Of a stretch of 64,000 nucleotides of DNA, positions 40,153-49,958 are shown in pieces (position 1 is the first letter of the stretch; each line of letters starts with the position of its first letter). The DNA is from Myxococcus xanthus (lineage in GTDB: Bacteria; Myxococcota; Myxococcia; Myxococcales; Myxococcaceae). Below the pieces are notes generated by a model. The model was not told the DNA's origin. It ran no database searches and worked only from the letters and a program-made list of their open reading frames with translations. Location: the NCBI RefSeq assembly GCF_900106535.1, contig NZ_FNOH01000010.1, forward strand, positions 62,001 through 126,000, written 5' to 3'. The translations under genes were made by a program, and so were the position numbers.

Positions 40153-40683
40153 TCAGCCGCTGCGCGAGCCCAGTCCAGTGGCTTCGCCCGCGCGCAGGCG
40201 CTCATGCAGGGTACGGGTGAGCAGGTACCAGAACTGCACGTTGCCCACGCTGAGGATGTCGCCGTCGCGCAGCACGGCCTCGCGGCCACCCAGGGAGCGG
40301 GCGTTGAGGAAGGTGCCGTTGGTGGAGCCCAGGTCCTGCACGGTGCAGCGCTGGTCGGCTTCGTTCCACCGCAGCTCCGCGTGCATCTTGGACACGGACG
40401 CGTCGTCGACGACCAGGTCGCAGTCCATGCGGCGGCCAATGCGCAGCCGGTCGGTGGCGTTGAGCGGCGGCAGGGTGGCCACGCGCAGGTGTTCGAACTC
40501 GAACAGCAAGGCCAGCATGCCCTGTTCGATTTCCGAGGGCGCCGCCATGCGGGTGGGGGCGAGCACGGCGGTCGAGGCCTCGGAAGGCGGGCGCTGGATG
40601 AGTGCAAAAGGCCCCAGTTGACGCTGGAAGGCACTGGGGGGCAGGGCGGCACCGAGCCCGCGCAATTCCTGGACGGACAGCAC
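40153..40683 (-). CDS. FHA-domain protein
   Basis: A 176-residue cytoplasmic protein. The FHA domain occupies about 75-160 with the phosphothreonine-binding core RIGRRMDCDLVVDDASVSKMHAEL (GR, S and H residues) and LGSTNGTFLN. The N-terminal 70 residues are helical, rich in Ala and Pro, with no other domain. It probably reads Ser/Thr kinase signals, a common theme in myxobacteria. It is in one unit with the ATL gene (10 bp apart) and divergent from greA. Confidence 0.85.
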   Translation of the reverse strand: MLSVQELRGLGAALPPSAFQRQLGPFALIQRPPSEASTAVLAPTRMAAPSEIEQGMLALLFEFEHLRVATLPPLNATDRLRIGRRMDCDLVVDDASVSKMHAELRWNEADQRCTVQDLGSTNGTFLNARSLGGREAVLRDGDILSVGNVQFWYLLTRTLHERLRAGEATGLGSRSG

Positions 40684-40749
40684 GGGGGCAGACTAGCGGG
40701 TCAAAGGGCGCGCGCCCAGCCCATCCCCCCGTTCCCTGTACGGGTTTCA

Positions 40750-40779
40750 TTGACCAACTTGTCAGTGGTTCCTTACATT
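40750..40779 (+). promoter_or_regulatory. Putative housekeeping promoter of greA
   Basis: TTGACC (40750-40755), an 18-bp spacer and TACATT (40774-40779) stand out in an AT-richer stretch about 95 bp before the greA start. Good -35, moderate -10. Confidence 0.5.
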
Positions 40780-40873
40780 GGGCTTTTGTTTGGTCGCGGG
40801 GGCCGGGCTCCGGAAGAGGAGCGCCGGCCCTCCATCTTATTTGAACCTGGGAGTGGTGGAAGGAGCTGTGTCG

Positions 40874-41392
40874 ATGAGCAGCGGGAGCGACAACATCCCG
40901 ATGACCCCGTCCGGACTGCGCAAGCTGAAGGAGGAACTGAAGCACCTCCAGTCCGTCGAGCGGGGGAAGATCTCGCGCGAGATCGAGGTCGCTCGCGCAC
41001 ATGGTGACCTGCGTGAGAACGCGGAGTACCACGCGGCGAAGGAGAAACAGTCGCACATCGAGGGGCGCATCCTGACCCTCAACGACTGGATTGCCCGCGC
41101 GGAGGTCATCGACCCAAAGAAGCTCGGCGGCGACAAGGTCATTTTCGGGGCGACGGTGGACCTGCTCGATACCGAAACCGACAAGCCGGTGAGCTACCGG
41201 CTCGTGGGGGAGATCGAGGCAGACCTGAAGAAGCGGTGGATTGCCGTCACCTCGCCGGTGGCGCGCGCGCTCATCGGTAAAAAGGTGGGCGACATCGCCA
41301 CGGTGCAGAGCCCCGGCGGCGTGCGCGAGCTGGAAGTCCAGGAGATCCGCTTCGAGGAGCCCGAGGAAGAGGCCCCGGCGAGCGGGAGCTGA
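40874..41392 (+). CDS. greA: Transcription elongation factor GreA
   Basis: A 172-residue protein; ATG 40874 has AGGAG at 40861-40865. The N-terminal coiled-coil with the acidic tip is GLRKLKEELKHLQSVERGKIS to ARAHGDLRENAEYHAAKEKQ; the pair D and E of GDLRENAEY is the catalytic tip. The C-terminal FKBP-like domain begins near VIFGATVDLLD. GreA stimulates RNA cleavage by backtracked RNA polymerase. A strong terminator follows. Confidence 0.95.
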   Translation: MSSGSDNIPMTPSGLRKLKEELKHLQSVERGKISREIEVARAHGDLRENAEYHAAKEKQSHIEGRILTLNDWIARAEVIDPKKLGGDKVIFGATVDLLDTETDKPVSYRLVGEIEADLKKRWIAVTSPVARALIGKKVGDIATVQSPGGVRELEVQEIRFEEPEEEAPASGS

Positions 41393-41415
41393 GCCTCGGA
41401 GGTCGCAGTGAGTTG

Positions 41416-41447
41416 CCGGGGGAGCGGGCCAGGGCTCGCTTCCCCGG
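41416..41447 (+). terminator. Terminator after greA
   Basis: A stem of about 13-15 pairs with two G-U pairs joins 41416-41430 to 41433-41447 (arms CCGGGGGAGCG and CGCTTCCCCGG), followed by TCTCGTTTTG. Confidence 0.7.
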
Positions 41448-41504
41448 TCTCGTTTTGTGGGAGACGTCATCCCCGTTCCGTAGGATGTACGGCGGAACCC
41501 CCGC

Positions 41505-44402
41505 GTGAACCACCCGCTCGCCAGCCTTGTTGGACCCCTCCGGTACGTGTGCCAGCGCGACTTCGCGATGCTGGCCACGGTGAAGTCGTTGCGCCCGGTG
41601 TTGGAGCGCGCGCTGGCGGGGGCCAGTGGCGTGGATGCACGGGCACTGGACCACTTGAGGGCCGCGCTGCCCGACGTGGACCACGCCATGCCCGAGCGCC
41701 GCAAGGCCGCGCTGCGGCGAGTCGTGGCCGGGCTGAAGGTCAGCGGGGTGGAGCTGCCCGCGGAGTTGCACGGCGTGACGATGGAGGGTGCGGTTCCGGC
41801 TCGGCCGAGGTCCACACAGGGCGCTCCGGTGGGTGCGGGAGGCACGACGCCTCCGGGGTATGTGCCGCCCTGGAAATCGGCGGAGCCACTGCCCACGTCG
41901 GGCCCGCGGCCGGACGCACCTCGAGGACCGGCTTCGCGTGGAGCCTCGGCCCCTGCGCGCGGGAGCGGCGTTGAGGGCCCCATGCCGCGCATGAGTCCTG
42001 ATGCGCCGCGGGGGCGTCAGGCCGGAATGGACTCGGAGCTCCTGCCTGCCCGTCCACCGCGGATGGCGCCGACGACGCAGCCTCCGCAGGCGAACGTCAC
42101 CGCGCCGCAGCCCGCCACCGGGCGGCAGGGCGCGCCGTCGTCTCGGGCGAAGCCGGGGCTCCGTCAGGCCGCGCTCGACACGGGGCCAGAGGCGGTTCCC
42201 GGAGCGAAGACGCGCAAGGAGAAGGCCCAGCGAAAGAAGAAGCGGGCGGTCGCGGCGGAGGCCTCTCGCTCCGAGGCGAAGCTCCTCTCCATCGCGCCGC
42301 GCTCCGGGCCGCTGGCGTCGCCGCTGAAGACGCTGGGCAAGCGGCTGGGACCCAGGCTCGTCTCGGCGCTCGACAAGAAGGGGCTGCGCCGCATGGGCGA
42401 CATCCTCTTCATGCTGCCGCGCTGCTACGAGGACCGCCGCCAGTTGCGCACCATCGCCGAACTGGAGCCCGGCGAGCGAGGCGTCACGGTGGGCATCGTC
42501 AAGGTGGCCGACTTCGTGCCGGGCCGTCAGGGCCGGCGCATGTTCCGCGCCGTCGTGGGGGACCGCTCGGGCAGCATCGCCGCCACGTACTTCAACGCGG
42601 GCCCCTGGTTGAAGAGCCGGTTCACCGTGGGCAAGCGCATCGTCCTCTCCGGCGAGGTCCGCGCCACCATGTCGGGCCGGGAGATGCCCCATCCGGAAAT
42701 CGAACCGGCGGAGGACATCGAGTCCACGACGTCGGTCCACTTCAACCGCATCGTCCCCGTGTATCCGGGCTTCGAGCGCGGCGAGCAGCGCTCGTTCCGC
42801 GAGCTGACCTCCCGCGTGGGCGAGCAGTACGCGCACGAACTGGATGACCCGCTGCCCGCCGACCTGCGCCGCCGCTTGGACCTGATGGGCCTGCCGGACG
42901 CGCTGCGCTTCATCCACTTCCCGCCAGGGGACGCGGACCTGGAGGCGCTCGATGCGCACCAGAGCCCCGCGCACCGGCGGCTCGCCTTCGACGAGCTGTT
43001 CTTCCTCCAACTGGGCATGGCGCTCAAGCGGCAGGGCGTGAAGGCGGAGGTCGGCATCTCCTTCGACGTGTCCGAGCCCCGGCTGGCGAAGGCGCGCAAC
43101 GCGCTGCCGTTCCAGCTCACCGGCGCGCAGGCGCGGGTGGTGGAGGAGCTCTGCTGGGACATGGCGCGCCCGGAGCCCATGAACCGGCTGGTCCAGGGAG
43201 ACGTGGGCAGCGGCAAGACGGCGGTGGCCATGGTCTCCGCCCTCATCGCGCTGCAGGCCGGCTACCAGGTGGCCGTCATGGCGCCCACGGAAATCCTCGC
43301 TGAGCAGCACGAGCGCAACTTCCGCAAGGTGATGGAGCCGCTGGGCTACCGCGTGGGCCTGGTGAGCGCGGCGGGCACGGCGAAGGCCAAGCGCCAGGTG
43401 CGCGAGGCCGTGGCCCGAGGCGAAGTTCATCTGGCCGTGGGCACGCACGCGCTCCTTCAGGCAGACGTCTCTTTCGACCGCCTGGGCCTGGTCGTCATCG
43501 ACGAACAGCACCGCTTCGGCGTGCTCCAGCGCCACACGCTGATGAGCAAGGGGCCCAAGCCGGATGTGCTGGTGATGACGGCCACGCCCATTCCCCGCAC
43601 GCTGGCCATGACGCTGTACGGCGACCTGGACTTGTCCGTCATCGACCAGCTTCCGCCGGGCCGCACGCCCATTCAGACGCGGGTGTTCAACGACAAGCAG
43701 CGCGCGCTCGTCTATGAGTCCGTGGGCGCGCAACTGGCCAAGGGGCACCAGGCCTACGTCGTCTACCCGCTGGTGGAGGAGTCGGAGAAGCTGGACCTGG
43801 AGGACGCCACGCGCGGCGTGGAGAAGCTCCGGAAGGTGTTCCCCGACGCGAAGGTGGGGCTGCTGCACGGACGGATGAAGGCGGAGGAGAAGGACTCCGT
43901 CATGGAGGACTTCCGCGAGAAGCGCCTGCACCTGCTCGTCTGCACCACGGTGGTGGAGGTGGGCGTGGACGTGCCCAACGCCTCCGTGATGGTGGTGGAA
44001 TCCGCCGAGCGCTTCGGCCTGTCACAGCTTCACCAGCTCCGGGGCCGGGTGGGGCGCGGCGCGGCGGCGAGTTTCTGCCACCTGGTGGCCGGAAGCGCCC
44101 GCTCCTGGGAGTCCGCCGAGCGCCTGACGGTGATGGAGCAGAGCAGCGACGGCTTCGTCATCGCGGAGAAGGACCTGGAGATTCGAGGCCCGGGTGAATT
44201 CCTGGGCACGCGCCAGAGTGGCCTGCCCGAGCTCGCGGTGGCCAACCTGGCGCGGGATGGCGACCTGCTCTCCATGGCGCAGTCCGAGGCCCGGCGCATC
44301 CTGGAGAAGGACCCGGACATGAAGGCGAAGGAGAACCAGGGCCTCGTGAAGGCGCTCGAGGAACGCTGGGAAGGGCGGCTCGCGCTCGCACGGGTGGGGT
44401 AG
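41505..44402 (+). CDS. recG: ATP-dependent DNA helicase RecG with N-terminal extension
   Basis: A 965-residue protein from GTG 41505, against about 690-780 for most RecG proteins. The first about 95 residues are helical; about 96-260 are low-complexity Pro/Ala/Arg. The wedge (OB) domain is about 310-400 (GVTVGIVKVADFVPGRQGRRMF). Helicase motifs: Walker A GDVGSGKTAVA (about 565), DEQHRFG (about 665), TATPIPRTLAM (about 692) and QLRGRVGRG. The C-terminus is normal. RecG remodels stalled forks and branched DNA. The extension is not essential to the fold and may mediate contacts. Confidence 0.93.
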   Translation: MNHPLASLVGPLRYVCQRDFAMLATVKSLRPVLERALAGASGVDARALDHLRAALPDVDHAMPERRKAALRRVVAGLKVSGVELPAELHGVTMEGAVPARPRSTQGAPVGAGGTTPPGYVPPWKSAEPLPTSGPRPDAPRGPASRGASAPARGSGVEGPMPRMSPDAPRGRQAGMDSELLPARPPRMAPTTQPPQANVTAPQPATGRQGAPSSRAKPGLRQAALDTGPEAVPGAKTRKEKAQRKKKRAVAAEASRSEAKLLSIAPRSGPLASPLKTLGKRLGPRLVSALDKKGLRRMGDILFMLPRCYEDRRQLRTIAELEPGERGVTVGIVKVADFVPGRQGRRMFRAVVGDRSGSIAATYFNAGPWLKSRFTVGKRIVLSGEVRATMSGREMPHPEIEPAEDIESTTSVHFNRIVPVYPGFERGEQRSFRELTSRVGEQYAHELDDPLPADLRRRLDLMGLPDALRFIHFPPGDADLEALDAHQSPAHRRLAFDELFFLQLGMALKRQGVKAEVGISFDVSEPRLAKARNALPFQLTGAQARVVEELCWDMARPEPMNRLVQGDVGSGKTAVAMVSALIALQAGYQVAVMAPTEILAEQHERNFRKVMEPLGYRVGLVSAAGTAKAKRQVREAVARGEVHLAVGTHALLQADVSFDRLGLVVIDEQHRFGVLQRHTLMSKGPKPDVLVMTATPIPRTLAMTLYGDLDLSVIDQLPPGRTPIQTRVFNDKQRALVYESVGAQLAKGHQAYVVYPLVEESEKLDLEDATRGVEKLRKVFPDAKVGLLHGRMKAEEKDSVMEDFREKRLHLLVCTTVVEVGVDVPNASVMVVESAERFGLSQLHQLRGRVGRGAAASFCHLVAGSARSWESAERLTVMEQSSDGFVIAEKDLEIRGPGEFLGTRQSGLPELAVANLARDGDLLSMAQSEARRILEKDPDMKAKENQGLVKALEERWEGRLALARVG

Positions 44403-44429
44403 GGCGCCTGCCATGATTAGGCTAGGGGC

Positions 44430-45068
44430 ATGGGTGACTGGGGAAGGGCCGACTACCTGTCGCGGCACGGCATCAAGGACGCGCGAGTCCTGGAGGCCAT
44501 CGCTCGGCTGAACCGCGCGGACTTCGTGCCGGAGGACCTGCGCGAAGAGGCGAGCGCGGACTCGCCGCTGCCCATCGGGCATGGGCAGACCATCAGCCAG
44601 CCCTACGTCGTGGCGCTGATGACGGAGGCGCTCCAGCTCCAGGGGGACGAGCGCGTCCTCGAAATCGGCACCGGCTCGGGCTACCAGACGGCGCTGCTGT
44701 CCCTGCTGTGCAGAGAGGTCTACTCCGTGGAAATCGTCCCCGAGCTGGCCCAATCGGCGCGAGAGGTGTTGGGGCGGCAGGGCTTCGAAAACGTCTCGTT
44801 CCGGGAAGGAGACGGCTCACTGGGCTGGCCGGACCAGGCGCCCTTCGACGCCATCCTCGCCGCCGCGGCGCCACCAGACGTTCCGCTTCAGCTCCTTTCA
44901 CAGCTCAAGCCGGGCGGGCGCATGATCATTCCGGTGGGGCCAAGGGGGGGCACCCAGCAACTGTTGCGCATCCAGCGAGCCCTCCGGCCCGGAGAGGTGC
45001 CCCAGGTGGAGTCCCTGCTGTCGGTTCGCTTCGTTCCCATGACGGGGCAGCCGCTCTCGCAGGGGTGA
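44430..45068 (+). CDS. pcm: Protein-L-isoaspartate O-methyltransferase
   Basis: A 212-residue protein. RLNRADFVPEDLREEA and PLPIGHGQTISQPYVVALMTEAL are family signatures, motif I is VLEIGTGSGYQTALLSLL and PEL of motif II follows (EIVPEL). The family segment LKPGGRMIIPVGP is near the C-terminus. It repairs isoaspartyl residues in aged proteins with SAM. It starts 27 bp after recG. Confidence 0.93.
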   Translation: MGDWGRADYLSRHGIKDARVLEAIARLNRADFVPEDLREEASADSPLPIGHGQTISQPYVVALMTEALQLQGDERVLEIGTGSGYQTALLSLLCREVYSVEIVPELAQSAREVLGRQGFENVSFREGDGSLGWPDQAPFDAILAAAAPPDVPLQLLSQLKPGGRMIIPVGPRGGTQQLLRIQRALRPGEVPQVESLLSVRFVPMTGQPLSQG

Positions 45069-45168
45069 CCTCCTGGGCTCGGGTGGCTCCTGACCCAGCG
45101 AGGCGGGAGGCAGGCTCTCTGTCCGCTTGCTCGCCATGTCGGCGGCGGCCCGCTAACGTTCGCACATC

Positions 45169-45728
45169 ATGATTATCTGTCCGCTCTGTGACCACGTTCA
45201 GCCCGAAGGGACGGAGTGCGACGTCTGCGGCAAGCGGTTCCCCGCGGCCGTGGCGGAGACCGCGCCCATCGCGACGTTGCCGGAGCTGGAGGTGACACCG
45301 CATGCCGGAGGCCGCGCGCCGGTGGTCGCGGCCGTGTTGCCCGACCTGGACGTGACGCGGCTCCGTTCCGGGCCCGATCTGCCGGCGCAGGTGGTTCCCG
45401 ACCTGCAACTGACACGCGCCAGGGACATGGGGGCCGTTCCGGTGACGCCCATGCCCGAGCTGGACACCGGGCGTGCCCCGGACGATGGCGTTCGCACCGC
45501 CGCGCCGCTGGGCGCCGTCGTCTGCCGTTACTGCCGCATCACCCAGGCCGAGGGGCTGCTCTGCGACAACTGCGGCATGCGCCTGCCTCGGGCGAAGCCC
45601 ACCGTGGCAGCGGCGCCTGGGAGACCTTCTGGCGACGACGATGGCTGGCGCTCTTGCGCATCGTGTCATACTCGCGTGCGGCCCGGTAAGGCCTGTCCGG
45701 AGTGTGGCACGCGGGCACAGGAGGAGGC

Positions 45729-45732
<4 letters not shown>
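45169..45732 (+). CDS. Small protein with three zinc-ribbon-type knuckle pairs
   Basis: A 187-residue protein starting [24 protein letters not shown]. Three CxxC...CxxC units are visible: residues 4-22, about 119-136 ([18 protein letters not shown]) and about 162-179 ([18 protein letters not shown]). Between the first two are repeated 'PxLxxTP/PDLxxTR' segments ([32 protein letters not shown]), a spaced, possibly modified or binding repeat. Function unknown. The stop overlaps the thrC start (ATGA), so the genes are translationally coupled. Confidence 0.7.
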
Positions 45733-47069
<1,337 letters not shown>

Positions 47070-47102
47070 ACCACGGGCCCGGTCCGCCCGGCGAGAGGCG
47101 CG

Positions 47103-48224
47103 TCAGTCCGGCTGGAGCGGGACGCGCTTCTCGATGGTGAGCCCGAAGCCCGCGAGCCCGCGGTAGGTGACGTCCGAGTTGGTCATCACCTGGAGCGTGT
47201 GGATGCCCAGGTCCGTGAGAATCTGGCAGCCCATGCCCAGGTCACGCGACTCCTGCGGGCCACGCGTGGGGCCGCTGCTGCCGTCGTTGTTGCGCTTGTG
47301 GTGGATGCCGAAGTCGTCCCCGTGCATGCCTGGCAGGTACACCAGCACGCCGGAGCCTTCGCGGGCGATGCGCGCCAGCGCCTGATCCAGCAGCACGTTG
47401 CAGTTGCACGACGGGGAGCCGAACACGTCACCCAGGGCACAGGCCGCGTGCAGGCGCACCAGGGTGCTGGGCCGCGACGCCGGGTCGCCCTTCACCAGGA
47501 CCAGGGACTTCACGCCGTCGGGCAGCCACGAATAGGTGAGGGCGGTGAACTCACCGTAGCGGGTGTTGACGGTCTGCTGGCCGGGCTCGCGGCGCACCAG
47601 CCGGTCCTTCCGGCGGCGGTATTCGATGAGGTCGGCGATGGTGATGAGCGACAGCTTGTGCTCGCGGGCGAAGACCTTGAGGTCCGGCATCCGCATCATG
47701 GTGCCGTCGTCCTTCACCAGCTCGCAGAGGATGCCGGAGGCGGACAGGCCAGCGAGGCGGGACAGGTCCACGGTGGCCTCGGTGTGGCCGGCCCGGCGGA
47801 GGACGCCGCCCTCGCGGTAGCGGAGCGGGAAGATGTGCCCGGGGCGCAGGAAGTCGTCGGCCTTGCTGGAGGGGTCCACCAGGGCGCGGATGGTCTTCGC
47901 GCGGTCCGCCGCGGATACGCCCGTGTGGGTGTCGTGGCGGTAGTCCACGGAGACGGTGAAGGCGGTGCGATGGGATTCGGTGTTGTCCGACACCATCTGC
48001 GGGAGGCGGAGCTCGTCCAGCCGCTCCGCCAGCATGGGCATGCAGACGATTCCGCTGGTGTGGCGCACCATGAAGGCCAGGTGCTCGGGCGTCACCTTCT
48101 CCGCGGCCATGATGAGGTCGCCCTCGTTCTCGCGGTCCTCGTCGTCGGCGACGATGACGAATTTGCCCTCCTGGATGTCTCGGATGGCGTCGTCGATGGA
48201 GGAGATCTCGCTGTCGTGACTCAT
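47103..48224 (-). CDS. ribBA: Riboflavin RibBA-type protein with altered RibA domain
   Basis: A 373-residue protein from ATG 48224 (an in-frame ATG at 48254 is also possible). The RibB half is intact: DDEDRENEGDLIMAAE and RAGHTEATVDLSRLAG. The RibA half keeps the zinc cysteines (CALGDVFGSPSCNC), but the family HRQEGRxIGL segment reads YLPGMHGDDFG and the following catalytic region is ESRDLGMGCQIL. GTP cyclohydrolase II activity is therefore uncertain, while 3,4-dihydroxy-2-butanone 4-phosphate synthase is likely. It makes riboflavin precursors. I see no FMN riboswitch upstream. Confidence 0.85.
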   Translation of the reverse strand: MSHDSEISSIDDAIRDIQEGKFVIVADDEDRENEGDLIMAAEKVTPEHLAFMVRHTSGIVCMPMLAERLDELRLPQMVSDNTESHRTAFTVSVDYRHDTHTGVSAADRAKTIRALVDPSSKADDFLRPGHIFPLRYREGGVLRRAGHTEATVDLSRLAGLSASGILCELVKDDGTMMRMPDLKVFAREHKLSLITIADLIEYRRRKDRLVRREPGQQTVNTRYGEFTALTYSWLPDGVKSLVLVKGDPASRPSTLVRLHAACALGDVFGSPSCNCNVLLDQALARIAREGSGVLVYLPGMHGDDFGIHHKRNNDGSSGPTRGPQESRDLGMGCQILTDLGIHTLQVMTNSDVTYRGLAGFGLTIEKRVPLQPD

Positions 48225-48428
48225 GGAGGTTTCGGTCCGGGCGGAGGGCTGCATGAGTCGCGCATGTAGCGTGGGCGAGGGTGGCTCGCAAGCCAACCGG
48301 TAGCCGGGCGCATGTAGGGATGATGGCGGGGATGAGGTGGGCAGGGGGCCGTTGGAGGGCCTACGGCCGGCGGGTGGGTAGGCGCCGACTCGACGTGACG
48401 GGCGCAGTGATGTAGGGTGCTTGGCGCC

Positions 48429-48770
48429 GTGATGACTTCCAATACCCAGGAACTCCGGGCTCGGCTCGACCAGCTCCAGGCCAGTCTTTCCACCCGCGAG
48501 AGCACGACACGCTTCGCCCGAGCGGGGGTGTCCACCGTCATTGCCCTCCTGGTGGGTGGGGCGTCGGGCAAGCTCTTCTACGATTCTCTTCGCACGCCCC
48601 TGCTGGCGTGGGCGGCGGCCCTGGTGTCCGTGTCGCTGCTCGTCTACGCCTTCATCAGCTACCGCTTGGGCCGGAAGGTCCTGGTGGATGAGCTGAAGCA
48701 ATACGAGTCGATGCTGGCCCTGCGCAGCGAGCTGCGGCTGGACGACCCCTCGGCGCTGCTTCCCCGGTGA
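48429..48770 (+). CDS. Small membrane protein of unknown function
   Basis: A 113-residue protein from GTG 48429 (ATG 48432 also possible). A basic amphipathic N-terminal helix (RARLDQLQASLSTRES) leads into two hydrophobic segments (AGVSTVIALLVGGASGKLFY; LLAWAAALVSVSLLVYAFISY) and a charged C-terminus with KQYESMLALRSELRLDD. Likely two-pass inner-membrane protein. Its stop overlaps the tmk GTG start (GTGA), so it is coupled to tmk. Confidence 0.7.
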   Translation: MMTSNTQELRARLDQLQASLSTRESTTRFARAGVSTVIALLVGGASGKLFYDSLRTPLLAWAAALVSVSLLVYAFISYRLGRKVLVDELKQYESMLALRSELRLDDPSALLPR

Positions 48771-49432
48771 GCGCCGCCCGGAAGAAGGCCGCCGCGCGCC
48801 GTCCAGGGCGTTTCATCGTCCTGGAGGGACTGGATGGGGCGGGTACCACGACGCAGGTGGAGCGGCTTGCCGCGGCCCTGCGCGCGGAGGGGCACTCGGT
48901 GCTGACCACGCGGGAGCCGTCTGACGGCCCCGTGGGGACGATGATTCGCCAGGCGCTCACGGGCCGGTTGGGACTGCCCGGTGGGGCGGGCCCGCTGGCG
49001 CCGGAGACGCTGGCGTTGCTGTTCGCCGCGGACCGGACGGACCACCTCACGGCCCGGGTGCTCCCGGCGCTGGCGGCGGGCCAGATTGTCCTGTGTGACC
49101 GCTACGTCCTGTCGTCCCTCGCCTACCAGGGGGCGTCGCTGCCCATGGAATGGGTGGAGGCGGTGAATGCGTGCGCGGTGTCGCCGGACCTGACGCTGTT
49201 CGTCGGCGTGGCGCCAGAGGTGGCGGCACGGCGCCGCAAGGCACGCGGCGGGGCGGCGGAGCTGTTCGAGGCGGACGAGGCACAGCGGCGGATTGCGAAG
49301 CAGTACGTGGCCGCCATCCGCCGCCGGGAGAAGCACGAGCGCATCGTCCACATCGACGGCGAACAGGGCATCGAGGCCGTGACGGCCGCGTCGTTGGTGG
49401 AGATTCGCAAGCTGCTGGCCCGCAAGCGCTGA
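48767..49432 (+). CDS. tmk: Thymidylate kinase with unusual P-loop
   Basis: A 221-residue protein from GTG 48767. FIVLEGLDGAGTTTQVERL is the P-loop region: the usual Lys of GAGKS/T is Thr here (codon acc). TREPSDGPVG, the DRYVLSSLAYQGASLPMEW (DR) motif and a lid with RRRKARGG are normal. It phosphorylates dTMP to dTDP. An Arg or Lys elsewhere in the lid could compensate. It is coupled to the small membrane protein. Confidence 0.88.
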   Translation: MSAARKKAAARRPGRFIVLEGLDGAGTTTQVERLAAALRAEGHSVLTTREPSDGPVGTMIRQALTGRLGLPGGAGPLAPETLALLFAADRTDHLTARVLPALAAGQIVLCDRYVLSSLAYQGASLPMEWVEAVNACAVSPDLTLFVGVAPEVAARRRKARGGAAELFEADEAQRRIAKQYVAAIRRREKHERIVHIDGEQGIEAVTAASLVEIRKLLARKR

Positions 49433-49441
49433 ACTGTCTGG

Positions 49442-49459
49442 GGCGGTTTTCCCCGCCCG
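49442..49459. terminator. Hairpin between tmk and the copper island
   Basis: GGGCGG (49442-49447) and CCGCCC (49454-49459) around TTTTCC lie between converging genes. Short but compact. Confidence 0.4.
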
Positions 49460-49504
49460 GCGGCGCCTTGCCTTGGATGCCGTCTTCGCCAGCGACGGAA
49501 GCGC

Positions 49505-49930
49505 TCAGTGTCCCGAGTGCTCGTGACGCTTCCCCTGCGTTGGTGGAGTGGGAGCCGGCTCGGTTTCCCCTGTGCCGCCCTGGTCCTTCCCTGTGCCCTT
49601 GGCGGGCGGCTTGCCGAACTTCACCAACTGCGCATGCACCTGGCCGTTGTTCATCTTCATCCCGTGCACGACGGCGCGCTCGCCGGGCTTGAGGTCGGAT
49701 GCGGTGACCGCCACGCCGCTCTTCTCGTAGCGGGTGCCGGGGTCCGTCATCACCTCCTGCTGCTTCTTGTCGCTCGTCTCCAGCACGAGCGCGGCCTGCT
49801 TCACTTCCTTCACCGTGCCCATGACGTGGACCCCGTCCTTGCCGTGGGCGAGGGCCAGCGCCGGAGTCAACAGGGCGAGGGTCACCACGGCGAGGCTCGT
49901 GAGGCGGGGACGAACGGGTTGGGGGCTCAT
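49505..49930 (-). CDS. Exported DUF5666-like protein with His tail
   Basis: A 141-residue protein with a signal peptide (MSPQPVRPRLTSLAVVTLALLTPALALA) and a DUF5666/OB-like domain of about 80 residues (GTVKEVKQAALVLETSDKKQQEV, LKPGERAVVHGMKMNNGQVHA). The tail is low complexity and ends GKRHEHSGH. It is the last gene of the ATPase-cytochrome-DUF5666 unit. The His residues and location suggest metal binding in the periplasm; function unknown. Confidence 0.65.
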   Translation of the reverse strand: MSPQPVRPRLTSLAVVTLALLTPALALAHGKDGVHVMGTVKEVKQAALVLETSDKKQQEVMTDPGTRYEKSGVAVTASDLKPGERAVVHGMKMNNGQVHAQLVKFGKPPAKGTGKDQGGTGETEPAPTPPTQGKRHEHSGH

Positions 49931-49958
49931 GGCATTGCGCTCCTTTCACATGTGACGG

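Noticed and set aside
48225-48428. FMN riboswitch upstream of ribBA
   Set aside because: I see none of the conserved core (such as the AGGGTGAAATTCC-type block) on the minus strand.
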